Part shown: in pieces, positions 46,499-55,734 of the stretch
How the letters are laid out: each line of letters begins with the position of its first letter
How positions within the stretch are numbered: the first letter of the stretch is position 1
Source of the DNA: Mycobacterium sp. GA-1841
GTDB lineage: Bacteria > Actinomycetota > Actinomycetes > Mycobacteriales > Mycobacteriaceae
Length of the DNA: 64,000 bases
Assembly (NCBI RefSeq): GCF_001954135.1
Contig: NZ_MBEQ01000009.1
Span: forward strand, 186,001 to 250,000
Direction of reading: 5' to 3'
Position numbers and translations under genes: made by a program
The notes under the pieces: model-generated
Database searches by the model: none
What the model saw: only the letters and a program-made list of their open reading frames with translations
Told to the model about the DNA's origin: nothing

Positions 46499-47977
46499 TT
46501 GACACCACGATCGGAAAAGCCTTCTGTCGCGGTCATCGGCGCGGGTCCCGGCGGCATCGCCATGGGGGTGTCGCTCGCTGCCGGCGATTACGACTTTGTC
46601 ATCTTCGACCGCAATGACGGGTTCGGTGGCACCTGGCGCAACAACACCTACCCGGGGGCGTCCTGCGACGTGCCGTCACACTTCTACTCTTTCTCGTTTG
46701 CGCTCAACCCGTTCTGGAGTAAGACCTTCGCCGACCAGCCGGAGATCCTCGCCTACCTGGAGCGTGTCGCCGACGACCACGGTCTCGGCAGCCGGCTGAT
46801 AGCCAACACCGCCGTACAAGCGTTGCGCTGGTCCGACACCGAGCAACAATGGTCGGTAGAGACGGAGGACGGCCGTCAGTACCGGTTCGATGTGGTGGTG
46901 AGCGCCGTCGGAATGCTCGACGTGCCCAACGTTCCGGATATCCCCGGTGCCGAGCGTTTCGGTGGTCGCATCTTCCACTCATCTCGTTGGGACCAATCAC
47001 GCTCGACCGCAGGGGAGCGGGTGGCCTCGATCGGCACCGGGGCCAGCGCTGTGCAGTACGTCCCGGCGATCGCCCGAGAAACCCGGCATCTCACGGTCTT
47101 CCAGCGCAGTCCGATCTGGGTGATGCCGCGCCCAGACGAACCGTTCAGCTCCGAGCAACAGCAACTGTTCGCCCAACATCCCGAAGCCGCGTGGAAACTG
47201 CGAACTGCGGCGCAACAGCAGTACGAGATGGCTGATTTCACCGAAAGTGGTCGTCAGACCAGAGATTCGACCGAAATGTCCCGCAAGTACCTGCATCGCA
47301 CGATCACCGATCCGGTGCTGCGGGCGAAGCTGACGCCGGATTACCCGTTGGGCTGCAAACGTCCGCTGCTGTCCGGGAACTGGTGGCCGACCTTCAACCT
47401 GCCGAACGTCTCGCTGGTGACCTCGCCGATTGTGGAGTTCACCGCCGGCGGACTACGTACCGCCGATGGCGGCGAACACCGCGTCGATACGGTGATCTAC
47501 GGAACAGGGTTCCGGGCGGCCGACTACCTGAGGACCCTGGAGGTCATCGGCCGAGGGGGGATACGGCTGGGGGAGGCGTGGCGGGACGGTGCGGAGGCCT
47601 ACCTCGGCACCGCGATTCCCGGTTACCCGAATCTGTTCACCCTCTATGGTCCCAACACCAACGGTGTCACCTCCATCATTCACATCCTCGAGGTCCAATC
47701 GGCATACATCCGCCAACTGCTGGATGCCATGGCCGAGCGCCGCGAGTGCAGTGTGGAGGTCCGGCAGGAAATCCACGCCCGCTACAACTCCGATATCCAG
47801 GCGGCGATGCGGGGCACGGTGTGGCTTTCGAACTGCAACAATTACTACAGACACTCGAGCGGCAAGATCGTTACCCAGTTTCCATACAGCGGAAAGGTTT
47901 TCGGTGAAATGCTGCGAACTCCCCGTCTGGCGGACTACCACCTGTCGGTGGCCGGCACGACTCTGACTGCGATTTGA
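46499..47977 (+). CDS. Type I Baeyer-Villiger monooxygenase-like FAD enzyme
   Basis: 492 residues. Rossmann motif G-A-G-P-G-G lies at 14-19, then FGGTWRNNTYPGASCD; the fingerprint FGGRIFHSSRWD at 154-165 keeps the His160. A second nucleotide motif is SIGTGASAVQ. TTG 46499 follows the preceding stop by 3 bp with AGGAAAGGAC upstream. Second gene of its operon; probably oxygenates a ketone. Confidence 0.9.
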   Translation: MTPRSEKPSVAVIGAGPGGIAMGVSLAAGDYDFVIFDRNDGFGGTWRNNTYPGASCDVPSHFYSFSFALNPFWSKTFADQPEILAYLERVADDHGLGSRLIANTAVQALRWSDTEQQWSVETEDGRQYRFDVVVSAVGMLDVPNVPDIPGAERFGGRIFHSSRWDQSRSTAGERVASIGTGASAVQYVPAIARETRHLTVFQRSPIWVMPRPDEPFSSEQQQLFAQHPEAAWKLRTAAQQQYEMADFTESGRQTRDSTEMSRKYLHRTITDPVLRAKLTPDYPLGCKRPLLSGNWWPTFNLPNVSLVTSPIVEFTAGGLRTADGGEHRVDTVIYGTGFRAADYLRTLEVIGRGGIRLGEAWRDGAEAYLGTAIPGYPNLFTLYGPNTNGVTSIIHILEVQSAYIRQLLDAMAERRECSVEVRQEIHARYNSDIQAAMRGTVWLSNCNNYYRHSSGKIVTQFPYSGKVFGEMLRTPRLADYHLSVAGTTLTAI

Positions 47978-47990
47978 CGAGAGGGTGTCC

Positions 47991-48443
47991 GTGCGAGCTG
48001 TTCATCACACCGCGATAATCACCGATGACATCGATGTGTCGCTGCGCTTCTGGCGCGACGGGCTGGGGCTGACTCAGTTCATGGACCACACCTTCGTCGG
48101 TGACTGGAAGTCTCTGTTCGGCGCGGATACCGACACGCTACGGTCTGTCTTTCTCGGTGATCCGGATCATCCCGATGGCGGCATCGTCGAACTCGTGCGG
48201 TTCGTCGAACCCGAGGACGGCGGCGACGCCGGAGTGCCACCACCGCAGTGTCCGCGACGTGGTCTCTTCCTGGTCTCTCTACACCGTGGTGTAGAGGACA
48301 CGTTGATGACGTTGTCCACGCATGGATTCACCGAAGGGGTACGGCGCATCTCGATGCCGGCGCCGGGCGGGAAGCGTGTCGCGATGGCCGTCATCACCGC
48401 CCCGGACGGCGTTCTCGTCGAGCTCGTCGGGGAGCCAGAATGA
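47991..48443 (+). CDS. VOC-family (glyoxalase-like) protein
   Basis: 150 residues; VRAVHHTAIITDDIDVSLRFW starts the first VOC repeat, and GVLVELVGEPE ends the second with a Glu ligand. GTG 47991 is preceded by GAGAGGG and preferred over GTG 47985. The stop overlaps the SDR start (ATGA). It may be an epimerase, isomerase or dioxygenase; not assignable. Confidence 0.82.
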   Translation: MRAVHHTAIITDDIDVSLRFWRDGLGLTQFMDHTFVGDWKSLFGADTDTLRSVFLGDPDHPDGGIVELVRFVEPEDGGDAGVPPPQCPRRGLFLVSLHRGVEDTLMTLSTHGFTEGVRRISMPAPGGKRVAMAVITAPDGVLVELVGEPE

Positions 48444-49174
48444 CGGCGGTCGTGGTCGGGGGAGCGTCGGGTATCGGCGCCGCGGTGGTGAGCCGACTAC
48501 GCGCGCAGGATCGAAAGACCATCGTCTGGGACCTGCGCGATGCCGATGTCATCTGTGACATCTCTGATCCTGATTCGGTCGACCGTGCGATGGTTGAGAC
48601 GGTGAAATCCGCGGGGTGCCCGGACCGGTTCATCACCTGTGCCGGAATCGGAGCGTCGGGGATACTGCTGGAGCAGGATCCCGCGCAGTGGAAGCGGGTG
48701 CTCGACGTGAACCTGACCGGTACCTGGCTGGCGATTCGAGCCGCTGCGGCCGCCATGATCGACGCCGGGATCCGTGGTTCCATCCTCGCCGTATCCAGCA
48801 TCAGCGGAACACTCGCCGACCGGGACATGGGCGCCTACTGCGTGTCCAAGGCCGGAGTGGACATGCTGGTGCGGGTGGCAGCCGCCGAATGGGGACCGCA
48901 CGGCATTCGGGTGAACGCAGTGGGACCCGGGGTTACTCGTACGCCCATGCTGGCCAAGCCCGAACGCCTTCCCGGATGGGTCGAAGGCCTTACGGAGCGC
49001 ACCGCGCTGGGGCGCCTCGGGGAGGCCGACGACATTGCCGAGGCGATTCTGAGCCTTCTGGAAATGTCCTGGGTGACCGGGCAGACGCTGTTCGCCGACG
49101 GTGGGTTGGCACTGCAGAGCCCGATCGACGCCTACGGACAAGTGCAGCGACTGACGAGAGGGGCGCAGCCATGA
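48440..49174 (+). CDS. SDR oxidoreductase
   Basis: 244 residues with VVVGGASGIGAAVV, Ser in VSSISGTLADRD, and Y-C-V-S-K. It has the ATG at 48440 after GGAG, overlapping both neighbours by ATGA. A classical NAD(P)-dependent dehydrogenase in the PF10118-BVMO operon. Substrate unknown. Confidence 0.87.
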   Translation: MTAVVVGGASGIGAAVVSRLRAQDRKTIVWDLRDADVICDISDPDSVDRAMVETVKSAGCPDRFITCAGIGASGILLEQDPAQWKRVLDVNLTGTWLAIRAAAAAMIDAGIRGSILAVSSISGTLADRDMGAYCVSKAGVDMLVRVAAAEWGPHGIRVNAVGPGVTRTPMLAKPERLPGWVEGLTERTALGRLGEADDIAEAILSLLEMSWVTGQTLFADGGLALQSPIDAYGQVQRLTRGAQP

Positions 49175-50823
49175 CCTACGACGTGGTGATCCGCGGTGGC
49201 ACGGTGATCGATGGCACCGGCCAACCGGAACAGACGGCGGACGTGGCGATCAGCGGCGGGGTCATCGCCGCGGTCGGACGCGTGGATGAACGCGGTCGTC
49301 GGGAGATCGACGCCGACGGTGCAATCGTCACCCCCGGATTCGTCGATATCCACACCCACTACGACGGACAGGTCACGTGGGACAACCGCTTACAGCCCTC
49401 TTCCGCTCACGGCGTCACGACGGCGCTGATGGGGAACTGCGGCATGGGATTTGCGCCCGTCCATCCAACCGACCATGCACAGCTCATCGAGTTGATGGAG
49501 GGGGTGGAGGACCTGCCCGGCCCCGTGCTACACGAAGGACTGCCCTGGACCTGGCAGACATTCGAAGAGTACCTCGATGCGGTCGACAGCCTGCCGCATG
49601 ACATCGACGTCGCCGCGCAGGTCACTCACGATCCGCTCCGGCTGTACGTGATGGGTCAACGCGGCGCTGACCGCGAAGCCGCGACACCCGAGGACATCGC
49701 TGAAATGGCGAGGCTCGCCGCCGCGGGCATCCGCGCAGGTGCACTCGGCTTCAGCACCTCGCGCACCGAATGGCACAAGACCAGCCGCGGCGAGCAGACA
49801 CCCTCTGTGCGCGCCGAACTGAACGAGCTGGTGGGTATCGCCAAGGCCATCGGCGCCACCGGAACTGGAGTGTTCCAGGTGGTCTCCGACCTCAAGGGCT
49901 TCGATCACGAGATCGAGGTGATGTACGAGATGATGCGGGTTTCCGGCCGGCCGCTGTCACTATCGGTCATGCAGCACGAGCCGGGTGAAGGCTACCGTCG
50001 AACACTGCAGGCAATCGAACGCGCGAACGCAGAGGGCCTTCAGATGACGGCGGTGGTCGCTCCGCGGGCCATCGGCGTGCTGGTCGACTTTCGAGGCACT
50101 TACAACCCGTTCGTGCTGTCTCGGTCCTTCCGCGCGGGGCCCGATCTCCGCGATCCGGACGTCAAGCGACGCATCCTGGCAGAGGTCGCCGAACGCGGTG
50201 GTCTGCGGGCGCCCTTGGATACCATCTTCGAACTCGGCGATCCACCGAATTACGAACCCGCACGGCAGGATTCGGTGGCTGCACGCGCGGCGCGTGCCGG
50301 CAGCGATCCAGCCGAGGTGCTGTACGACATCATGCTCGAGGGGCCCGCGTACATGCCTGTGTTCAACTATCACAGCGGCAGTCTCGACGTCGTGCATGAG
50401 ATGCTGGCACATCCGAATGCGCTGCCCGGCCTCAGCGACGGGGGAGCCCACGTGTCCACGATCTGCGATGCCAGCTTTTCAACCACGCTCCTCACTCACT
50501 GGGGCCGCGACCGTCCCGGTCCGCGTTTCAACCTGGTGTGGCTGATTCAGCGCCAGTGCCGTGACACGGCGCGCATGGTGGGTCTCAACGACCGCGGCGT
50601 GCTCGCCGCTGGGTACAAAGCCGATGTCAACGTGATCGACTTCGACAAGCTGACAGCCCGCGTGCCACACCTGGTCGCCGATCTTCCTGCCGGAGGCCAG
50701 CGCGTCCTCCAAGCAGCTGACGGGTATCTGCACACTCTGGTGAGCGGTGACGAGGTATATACAAACGGCCGACCCACAGGGAAGTTGCCCGGCCGGCTGG
50801 TGAGAGGCCCTCAACACGTCTGA
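49171..50823 (+). CDS. N-acyl-D-amino acid deacylase-like amidohydrolase
   Basis: 550 residues. The N-terminal beta-sandwich (VIRGGTVIDGTGQPEQ) and metal motif D-I-H61-T-H63-Y-D, plus the late LSDGGAHV Asp, place it in the amidohydrolase_3/D-aminoacylase family. Such enzymes cleave cyclic or acyl amides. Last gene of its operon, coupled by ATGA to the SDR. A paralogue is at 52823, next to a hydrolase. Confidence 0.87.
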   Translation: MTYDVVIRGGTVIDGTGQPEQTADVAISGGVIAAVGRVDERGRREIDADGAIVTPGFVDIHTHYDGQVTWDNRLQPSSAHGVTTALMGNCGMGFAPVHPTDHAQLIELMEGVEDLPGPVLHEGLPWTWQTFEEYLDAVDSLPHDIDVAAQVTHDPLRLYVMGQRGADREAATPEDIAEMARLAAAGIRAGALGFSTSRTEWHKTSRGEQTPSVRAELNELVGIAKAIGATGTGVFQVVSDLKGFDHEIEVMYEMMRVSGRPLSLSVMQHEPGEGYRRTLQAIERANAEGLQMTAVVAPRAIGVLVDFRGTYNPFVLSRSFRAGPDLRDPDVKRRILAEVAERGGLRAPLDTIFELGDPPNYEPARQDSVAARAARAGSDPAEVLYDIMLEGPAYMPVFNYHSGSLDVVHEMLAHPNALPGLSDGGAHVSTICDASFSTTLLTHWGRDRPGPRFNLVWLIQRQCRDTARMVGLNDRGVLAAGYKADVNVIDFDKLTARVPHLVADLPAGGQRVLQAADGYLHTLVSGDEVYTNGRPTGKLPGRLVRGPQHV

Positions 50824-50839
50824 GCGCGCCCGATGAACA

Positions 50840-52591
50840 TCATCGCGCCGCCTCGGCTGCGTTGCGTGAAGCGCGGCCGATGACCGTGATGGGGACGTCA
50901 TGCTCCCACGGTTGACGATCGACGACATCGGCGACGCGGAACGTACCGCGCTCGAGCTCCCCGGTAGCGGCGTCGACAATCCGGTACTGCTGCCACTGGT
51001 GTTGAATGGCCTGTCCGTCGAGCATGAGGACGCGTAACTCACCGGGTGCGAAATGGCACCGTTGCTGCAAAGCGGCCACGAGCTGTTCGTTGTGCAAGTG
51101 GCCGTCGCCGAAGCTCCATCCAATGGCGTAACCGGCCACCGTCTCGCCATCGATCACGGTGTAGTCCTTCTCACGGCCAGCGGGAATCACGTGATCCCAC
51201 AACGTCAACAGGGCACGACCATGAGCAAACATGGCGCGGAACGCATATCCGAGATGCAACGCCACCTGGGCCCCGTCGGGTCCGGAGAACTTCTCGATCT
51301 GCTTGTGCTGGATGAGGCCGAGCCCGATGCGACGTTCTGTGATCTTGCGCGTGGCCTCTTCCGTGAAAAACCATTGGGAGTTGTCCCAATTGCCGGCGTA
51401 GTAACGCATTCCGGGCAGAAAGGACACTTTTGCCGGGCACAGATTGCCAACAATGACAGTGATGACGATGACGCTCATCAACGCCGCGATCGGCCAGGGC
51501 TGAGTGACTTCGTGCCAGCCGATGGCCGCCTTGTCGACGAACAGCGCCACGACGGAGAAGATCATGAACACATTCCACTCCAGCGGCACACCAAGCGGAA
51601 TAGCCGTCAAGATCACCAGATGGAAGACCACCATCACCGTCGCTGCGACCGCGGTGACGGTGCCGCCGTCTGAGAAGAAAAGCACAACCGGCACGCCCAT
51701 TTCGATCACCGTGCCGCCATGGGCCAGCCACCGCGGGATCCAGCTGGGCCGCAGGTCGTCGGGAAACGCGCGGAAGAACAAGCGTTTCAACCACTTCGGT
51801 CGCACCAACGGGTTGTTCGCCATCATCGTCGCCACCACGAACGGAAAGTGGCGGTTGAGCTTGGATGTCGCAGCGCCGATCCAGATCGCGAGCATCACGA
51901 GCTTGGCTCCGACGATCATGTTCGGGCCGGTGAACAGGAATGTCACCGCGACCGCGCCGTATACTTCGCCCCGCGCGGCCAGAAAGATGGTCTTATCGCG
52001 TAGGCCCAGCAGGCCCAGGATCGCCAATATCACTGCGATCTTCCATGGCGCGATAACACCGACCGATGTTCCGAGCGACGGCACCGGCCCCGCTCCGTTG
52101 GATAGCAACGCCAGCAGCGTCGCCGCCAACAGCGTCGCGTACAGCACCACGTCGAATCCAGTACGCCGATCACCCGTGGTGAACGGAATTCGGTTCGGCC
52201 ACGGTGCAAGCCGGATCGTGCCGGTCCGTAGCCAATACAGCACCGAACCCATGGGCGGTGCGATCTTGCCGGTAAGCGGGCCGAAACCACAGCCGAACCC
52301 GAGAACCTCGAACAGCAGCGTCCACAGCACAATCTTTTGAAACACGATGGGCTCATGCCACCAGTAATCGAACTGGCCCCATCCGTCGATCCCCTTGGTG
52401 GCCAGCGCAAAACAGATGCCACCGAGGATGTAGAGCGCAATCTTCAGCGTGTACAGGACGTAGAAGACGTCTGGGTTGCCCATCCCTCGCTCGGCGATAT
52501 GGGTCGCCATCGGTTTGATCCGCTCGCTACGGCTTTCCGTGCGCCACTGTTCGAGATCGATCTGGGGCAGGTCAGCCTTCAAGAATCCCAT
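50840..52591 (-). CDS. DUF3556-family membrane protein
   Basis: 583 residues. It starts MGFLKADLPQIDLEQW and has about nine hydrophobic segments through residue 400, then a 180-residue soluble tail (HFAPGELRVLMLDGQAIQHQW). The N-terminus and layout match the mycobacterial DUF3556 family as remembered. Its function is not known. It diverges from the amidohydrolase-hydrolase pair over two TGGACAY operators, so it may share their pathway. Confidence 0.78.
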   Translation of the reverse strand: MGFLKADLPQIDLEQWRTESRSERIKPMATHIAERGMGNPDVFYVLYTLKIALYILGGICFALATKGIDGWGQFDYWWHEPIVFQKIVLWTLLFEVLGFGCGFGPLTGKIAPPMGSVLYWLRTGTIRLAPWPNRIPFTTGDRRTGFDVVLYATLLAATLLALLSNGAGPVPSLGTSVGVIAPWKIAVILAILGLLGLRDKTIFLAARGEVYGAVAVTFLFTGPNMIVGAKLVMLAIWIGAATSKLNRHFPFVVATMMANNPLVRPKWLKRLFFRAFPDDLRPSWIPRWLAHGGTVIEMGVPVVLFFSDGGTVTAVAATVMVVFHLVILTAIPLGVPLEWNVFMIFSVVALFVDKAAIGWHEVTQPWPIAALMSVIVITVIVGNLCPAKVSFLPGMRYYAGNWDNSQWFFTEEATRKITERRIGLGLIQHKQIEKFSGPDGAQVALHLGYAFRAMFAHGRALLTLWDHVIPAGREKDYTVIDGETVAGYAIGWSFGDGHLHNEQLVAALQQRCHFAPGELRVLMLDGQAIQHQWQQYRIVDAATGELERGTFRVADVVDRQPWEHDVPITVIGRASRNAAEAAR

Positions 52592-52637
52592 CGAACCTCC
52601 ACCTCAGCGGTCGTTGATGATCGAAAGCAACGGCGAT

Positions 52638-52661
52638 TAGACATATCGCTACAAGTGTCCA
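52638..52661. promoter_or_regulatory. Operator of type TGGACAY-N10-RTGTCCA, copy 2
   Basis: TAGACAT and GTGTCCA separated by 10 nt (one deviation), 46 bp upstream of the DUF3556 gene start. Confidence 0.5.
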
Positions 52662-52748
52662 ATCGGACTGTACATCCCGCTACATGATTTTGGGCCCGAC
52701 TGCCATGAAGTTGGATTCTCAGGCCGTGCGGCTGCTCGTCGGGGCCAT

Positions 52749-52772
52749 TGGACATTCCTTGAAAACTGTCCA
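52749..52772. promoter_or_regulatory. Operator of type TGGACAY-N10-RTGTCCA, copy 3
   Basis: TGGACAT and CTGTCCA separated by 10 nt, 50 bp upstream of the amidohydrolase start at 52823. Confidence 0.6.
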
Positions 52773-52822
52773 GTCGCCCCATACCATCAACGAACAGCCC
52801 ACGACGGAATGAGGTTGTCAGC

Positions 52823-54613
52823 ATGGCGTTTGACACTGTGGTCCGCAACGGTCGGTGGTTCGATGGCACCGGTGCGCCATCGGCTGTTCGCAACATCGGA
52901 ATCCGGGACGGTCGGGTGGCCGCTGTGACCACCGATCCGATAGAAGGGGACGAGACGATCGAGGCCGGCGGCAAGTGGGTGATGCCCGGCATGATCGACA
53001 TCCACACTCACTACGACGCCGAAGTGCTGGCCGGACCGGCGCTGGTTGAGTCTCTGCGCCACGGAGTGACGACGATCGTGATGGGGTCGTGCTCGCTGTC
53101 AACCGTCCACGTCGACGCCCACGACGCGGCTGACCTGTTCGGCCGGGTGGAAGCGATCCCGCACGAACAGGTTGTCCGCATCGTCGGCGAGCACAAGACC
53201 TGGCGTACTGCCGAGGAGTACGTGGCAGCGCTGGAGTCCTTGCCGTTGGGCCCCAATGTCACCGCATTCATCGGCCATTCCGACATCCGCGCCGCAGTGA
53301 TGGGACTCGACCGCGCCACGCGAAAGGACATGCGACCCACCAGTGCCGAACAGGCGCGCATGGAGTCCATGCTCGATCAGGCCCTCGACGCGGGGTTTGT
53401 CGGAATGTCCTCTCAGCAACTGCTTTTCGACAAAATTGATGGCGATGTGTGTCGATCGCGAACCCTGCCGTCGACCTATGCCAAGGGACGGGAATTGCGC
53501 CGACTGAAGTCACGACTGCGGCGGCGCGACCGTGTCCTTCAATCGGGACCTGACATCAGCCATCCACATAACATCGTCTCGCAGGCCCTGCAGTCGGTCG
53601 GCTTCGGCCGACCACGGCTCAAGACCAGCCTGCTCGCGGCCGCCGATATGAAGTCCACGCCCGGCGGGATGTGGCTGACAGTGGTACTGGCGGCGATCGC
53701 CAATCGCCTCGGCGGCGATTTCCGGTTTCAGCATCTGCCAGTGCCGTTCGAGGTCTATGCCGACGGCATCGACCTGGTGATCTTCGAGGAGTTCGGGTCG
53801 GGCGCGGCCGCACTGCACCTCAAGACCGAACTCGAGCGCAATGAATTGCTGCGTGACGAGGCCTATCGGCGGTGGTTCCGAAAAGACTACGACAACAGAT
53901 GGGGACCACGCGCCTGGCATCGGGACTTCTTCGATGCCGAAATCGTGGCGTGCCCGGACCGCACGGTGGTCGGCAAATCATTTGGCGATGTGGGCAAGGA
54001 GCGAGGGGGAGTCCACCCGGTCGATGCGTTCCTCGACCTCGTATTGGAACATGGTGCAGAACTCCGTTGGCGCACTACGATTTCCAACCATCGCCCAAAA
54101 ATGCTGCGCCGCCTGGCCCGCATGAACGGTATCCAAATGGGATTCTCCGACGCCGGCGCGCACATGCGGAATATGGCGTTCTACAACTTCGGCCTGCGGC
54201 TGCTGCGTCACGTCCGCGACGCACAGCGGTCCGGCGAGGCGTTCATCAGCACCGAGCGTGCTGTGCACCGGCTCACCGGCGAGTTGGCCGACTGGTATCG
54301 CCTCGACGCCGGCCATCTGCGGGTGGGTGACTGGGCCGACGTGGTGATTGTGGATCCCGACCGGCTCGACGCCGCGCTCGATGGATATCACGAAGCGGCA
54401 GCGGAGGCGTATCAGGGCCTGCGGCGAATGGTGAATCGCAACGACGACGCGGTCACCGCGGTGCTGGTGGCCGGACGAACGGTCTTCTCTGGTGGTCAGC
54501 CCACTGCGCTGCTGGGAACTCATCGCACCGGCTGCTTCCTGCGCGCCGATGGACGCCCACGCAACATCGCCTCGAGGGAGAACGCCCCGCAGCCGAGCGC
54601 GGCGCCGGCATGA
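52823..54613 (+). CDS. D-aminoacylase-like amidohydrolase
   Basis: 596 residues with the same layout as the enzyme at 49171: VVRNGRWFDGTGAPS, D-I-H61-T-H63-Y-D, a long central part and GFSDAGAHM. The middle (about residues 200-330) differs and lacks the matching stretches seen in the paralogue, so substrate may differ. Start ATG 52823 follows operator 52749. It is coupled by ATGA to the hydrolase gene. Confidence 0.85.
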   Translation: MAFDTVVRNGRWFDGTGAPSAVRNIGIRDGRVAAVTTDPIEGDETIEAGGKWVMPGMIDIHTHYDAEVLAGPALVESLRHGVTTIVMGSCSLSTVHVDAHDAADLFGRVEAIPHEQVVRIVGEHKTWRTAEEYVAALESLPLGPNVTAFIGHSDIRAAVMGLDRATRKDMRPTSAEQARMESMLDQALDAGFVGMSSQQLLFDKIDGDVCRSRTLPSTYAKGRELRRLKSRLRRRDRVLQSGPDISHPHNIVSQALQSVGFGRPRLKTSLLAAADMKSTPGGMWLTVVLAAIANRLGGDFRFQHLPVPFEVYADGIDLVIFEEFGSGAAALHLKTELERNELLRDEAYRRWFRKDYDNRWGPRAWHRDFFDAEIVACPDRTVVGKSFGDVGKERGGVHPVDAFLDLVLEHGAELRWRTTISNHRPKMLRRLARMNGIQMGFSDAGAHMRNMAFYNFGLRLLRHVRDAQRSGEAFISTERAVHRLTGELADWYRLDAGHLRVGDWADVVIVDPDRLDAALDGYHEAAAEAYQGLRRMVNRNDDAVTAVLVAGRTVFSGGQPTALLGTHRTGCFLRADGRPRNIASRENAPQPSAAPA

Positions 54614-55509
54614 TTGCGCCGACCGCACAGTCGCTCGAGCTGTCGCACCTGCGATTCGAAACGCTGACGTGGGGACCCGACGACGGTCGGCTGATGCTTT
54701 GCCTGCACGGTTACCCTGACACGGCGTGGACCTGGCGTCACCTCGGCCCGTTCTTTGCTCAGCGCGGCTTCCGTGTCGTCGCGCCGTTCATGCGCGGTTA
54801 CGCGCCCACCGAAATGGCCCGCGACGGCGACTACGGTTTGGGGGCGCTGATGTTCGATGCCATCGCGCTTCATCGCGGCCTGGACGGTGGGAGCGACGCC
54901 GTGCTTGTCGGACATGACTGGGGAGCATTGGCGGCCAACGGAATAGCGGCTTATCCGGACAGTCCATTCACCAAGGTGGTGTCGATGGGGGTGCCCATGT
55001 TGGCCGGCCTGGCCGCCCGCGCGGGTAATGTGGGCGAGTTGCTGCGTGCGTTGCCCCGGCAACTCCAAATGAGCTGGTATGTGCTCTACCAACAACTTCC
55101 GAAGATCTCTGAACGCAGCCTCGACCGACTCATTCCCAAACTGTGGCGCGATTGGTGCCCACCTGGCTATGACAGCACGGCCGACCTCGCACACGTCTGG
55201 AAGAGTCTTCCTGACAACCGTCGACGCACCGCGGCGCTGAATTACTATCGCGCCGCCTTCCGGCCTACGCGGCGCGCTTCGAACTACCATACGTTCGCCG
55301 CCTACTCCCGACGGATCGCCCCGCGTGTGCCGATGCTGCATCTACACGGACACGAAGACGGCGCGATCGACGCGCGCCTGGGCGCATTGGGCGCGCACGC
55401 ACTCGCTCCCGGCAGTCGACACCACATCATCAACGGCGCTGGGCATTTCATGCATCTCGACCAACCCGACGAGGTGCACAGACTCATCAGTGACTACGTG
55501 TCCATCTGA
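54610..55509 (+). CDS. Alpha/beta hydrolase, epoxide hydrolase-like
   Basis: 299 residues. HGYPDTAWTW, nucleophile Asp103 in GHDWGA, Asp in GHEDGA and His in GAGHFMHLD match the hydrolase at 44081. The start overlaps the amidohydrolase stop (ATGA). The amidohydrolase and hydrolase pair therefore repeats the types found around 44-50 kb. Confidence 0.86.
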   Translation: MIAPTAQSLELSHLRFETLTWGPDDGRLMLCLHGYPDTAWTWRHLGPFFAQRGFRVVAPFMRGYAPTEMARDGDYGLGALMFDAIALHRGLDGGSDAVLVGHDWGALAANGIAAYPDSPFTKVVSMGVPMLAGLAARAGNVGELLRALPRQLQMSWYVLYQQLPKISERSLDRLIPKLWRDWCPPGYDSTADLAHVWKSLPDNRRRTAALNYYRAAFRPTRRASNYHTFAAYSRRIAPRVPMLHLHGHEDGAIDARLGALGAHALAPGSRHHIINGAGHFMHLDQPDEVHRLISDYVSI

Positions 55510-55515
55510 CGAGCG

Positions 55516-55707
55516 ATGCCCGGCTGGGTCGCCCATACCGCTGCAGAAGCGTCACGGAGTTATACCCGACTGGAGAGCGCGGCGACAAAGTTTGTGTTAC
55601 CGGGGCAGAGCGGACGGCTGCCGTTCCTCAAGACGGTGCGCAAATGGGCCACCCAGTTCTACGAGGTCCCACCTGTGGACACCGAGACCGTCGGTACGTC
55701 GTCATAA
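55516..55707 (+). pseudogene. Rieske oxygenase C-terminal remnant or short ORF
   Basis: A 63-codon frame just after the hydrolase stop. Its C-terminal third contains R-K-W-A-T-Q-F-Y-E-V-P, the exact stretch found at the C-terminus of the Rieske oxygenase at 5124 (R-K-W-A-T-Q-F-Y-E-V-P near residue 325). No Rieske or iron-site motif precedes it. This looks like the 3' end of a decayed KshA-like gene, from about 55607, joined to unrelated sequence. It could also be a short expressed peptide; no strong ribosome site was seen. Confidence 0.55.
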
Positions 55708-55734
55708 CGAGTGCGCGCAGCGCCGGTAGTCGAG

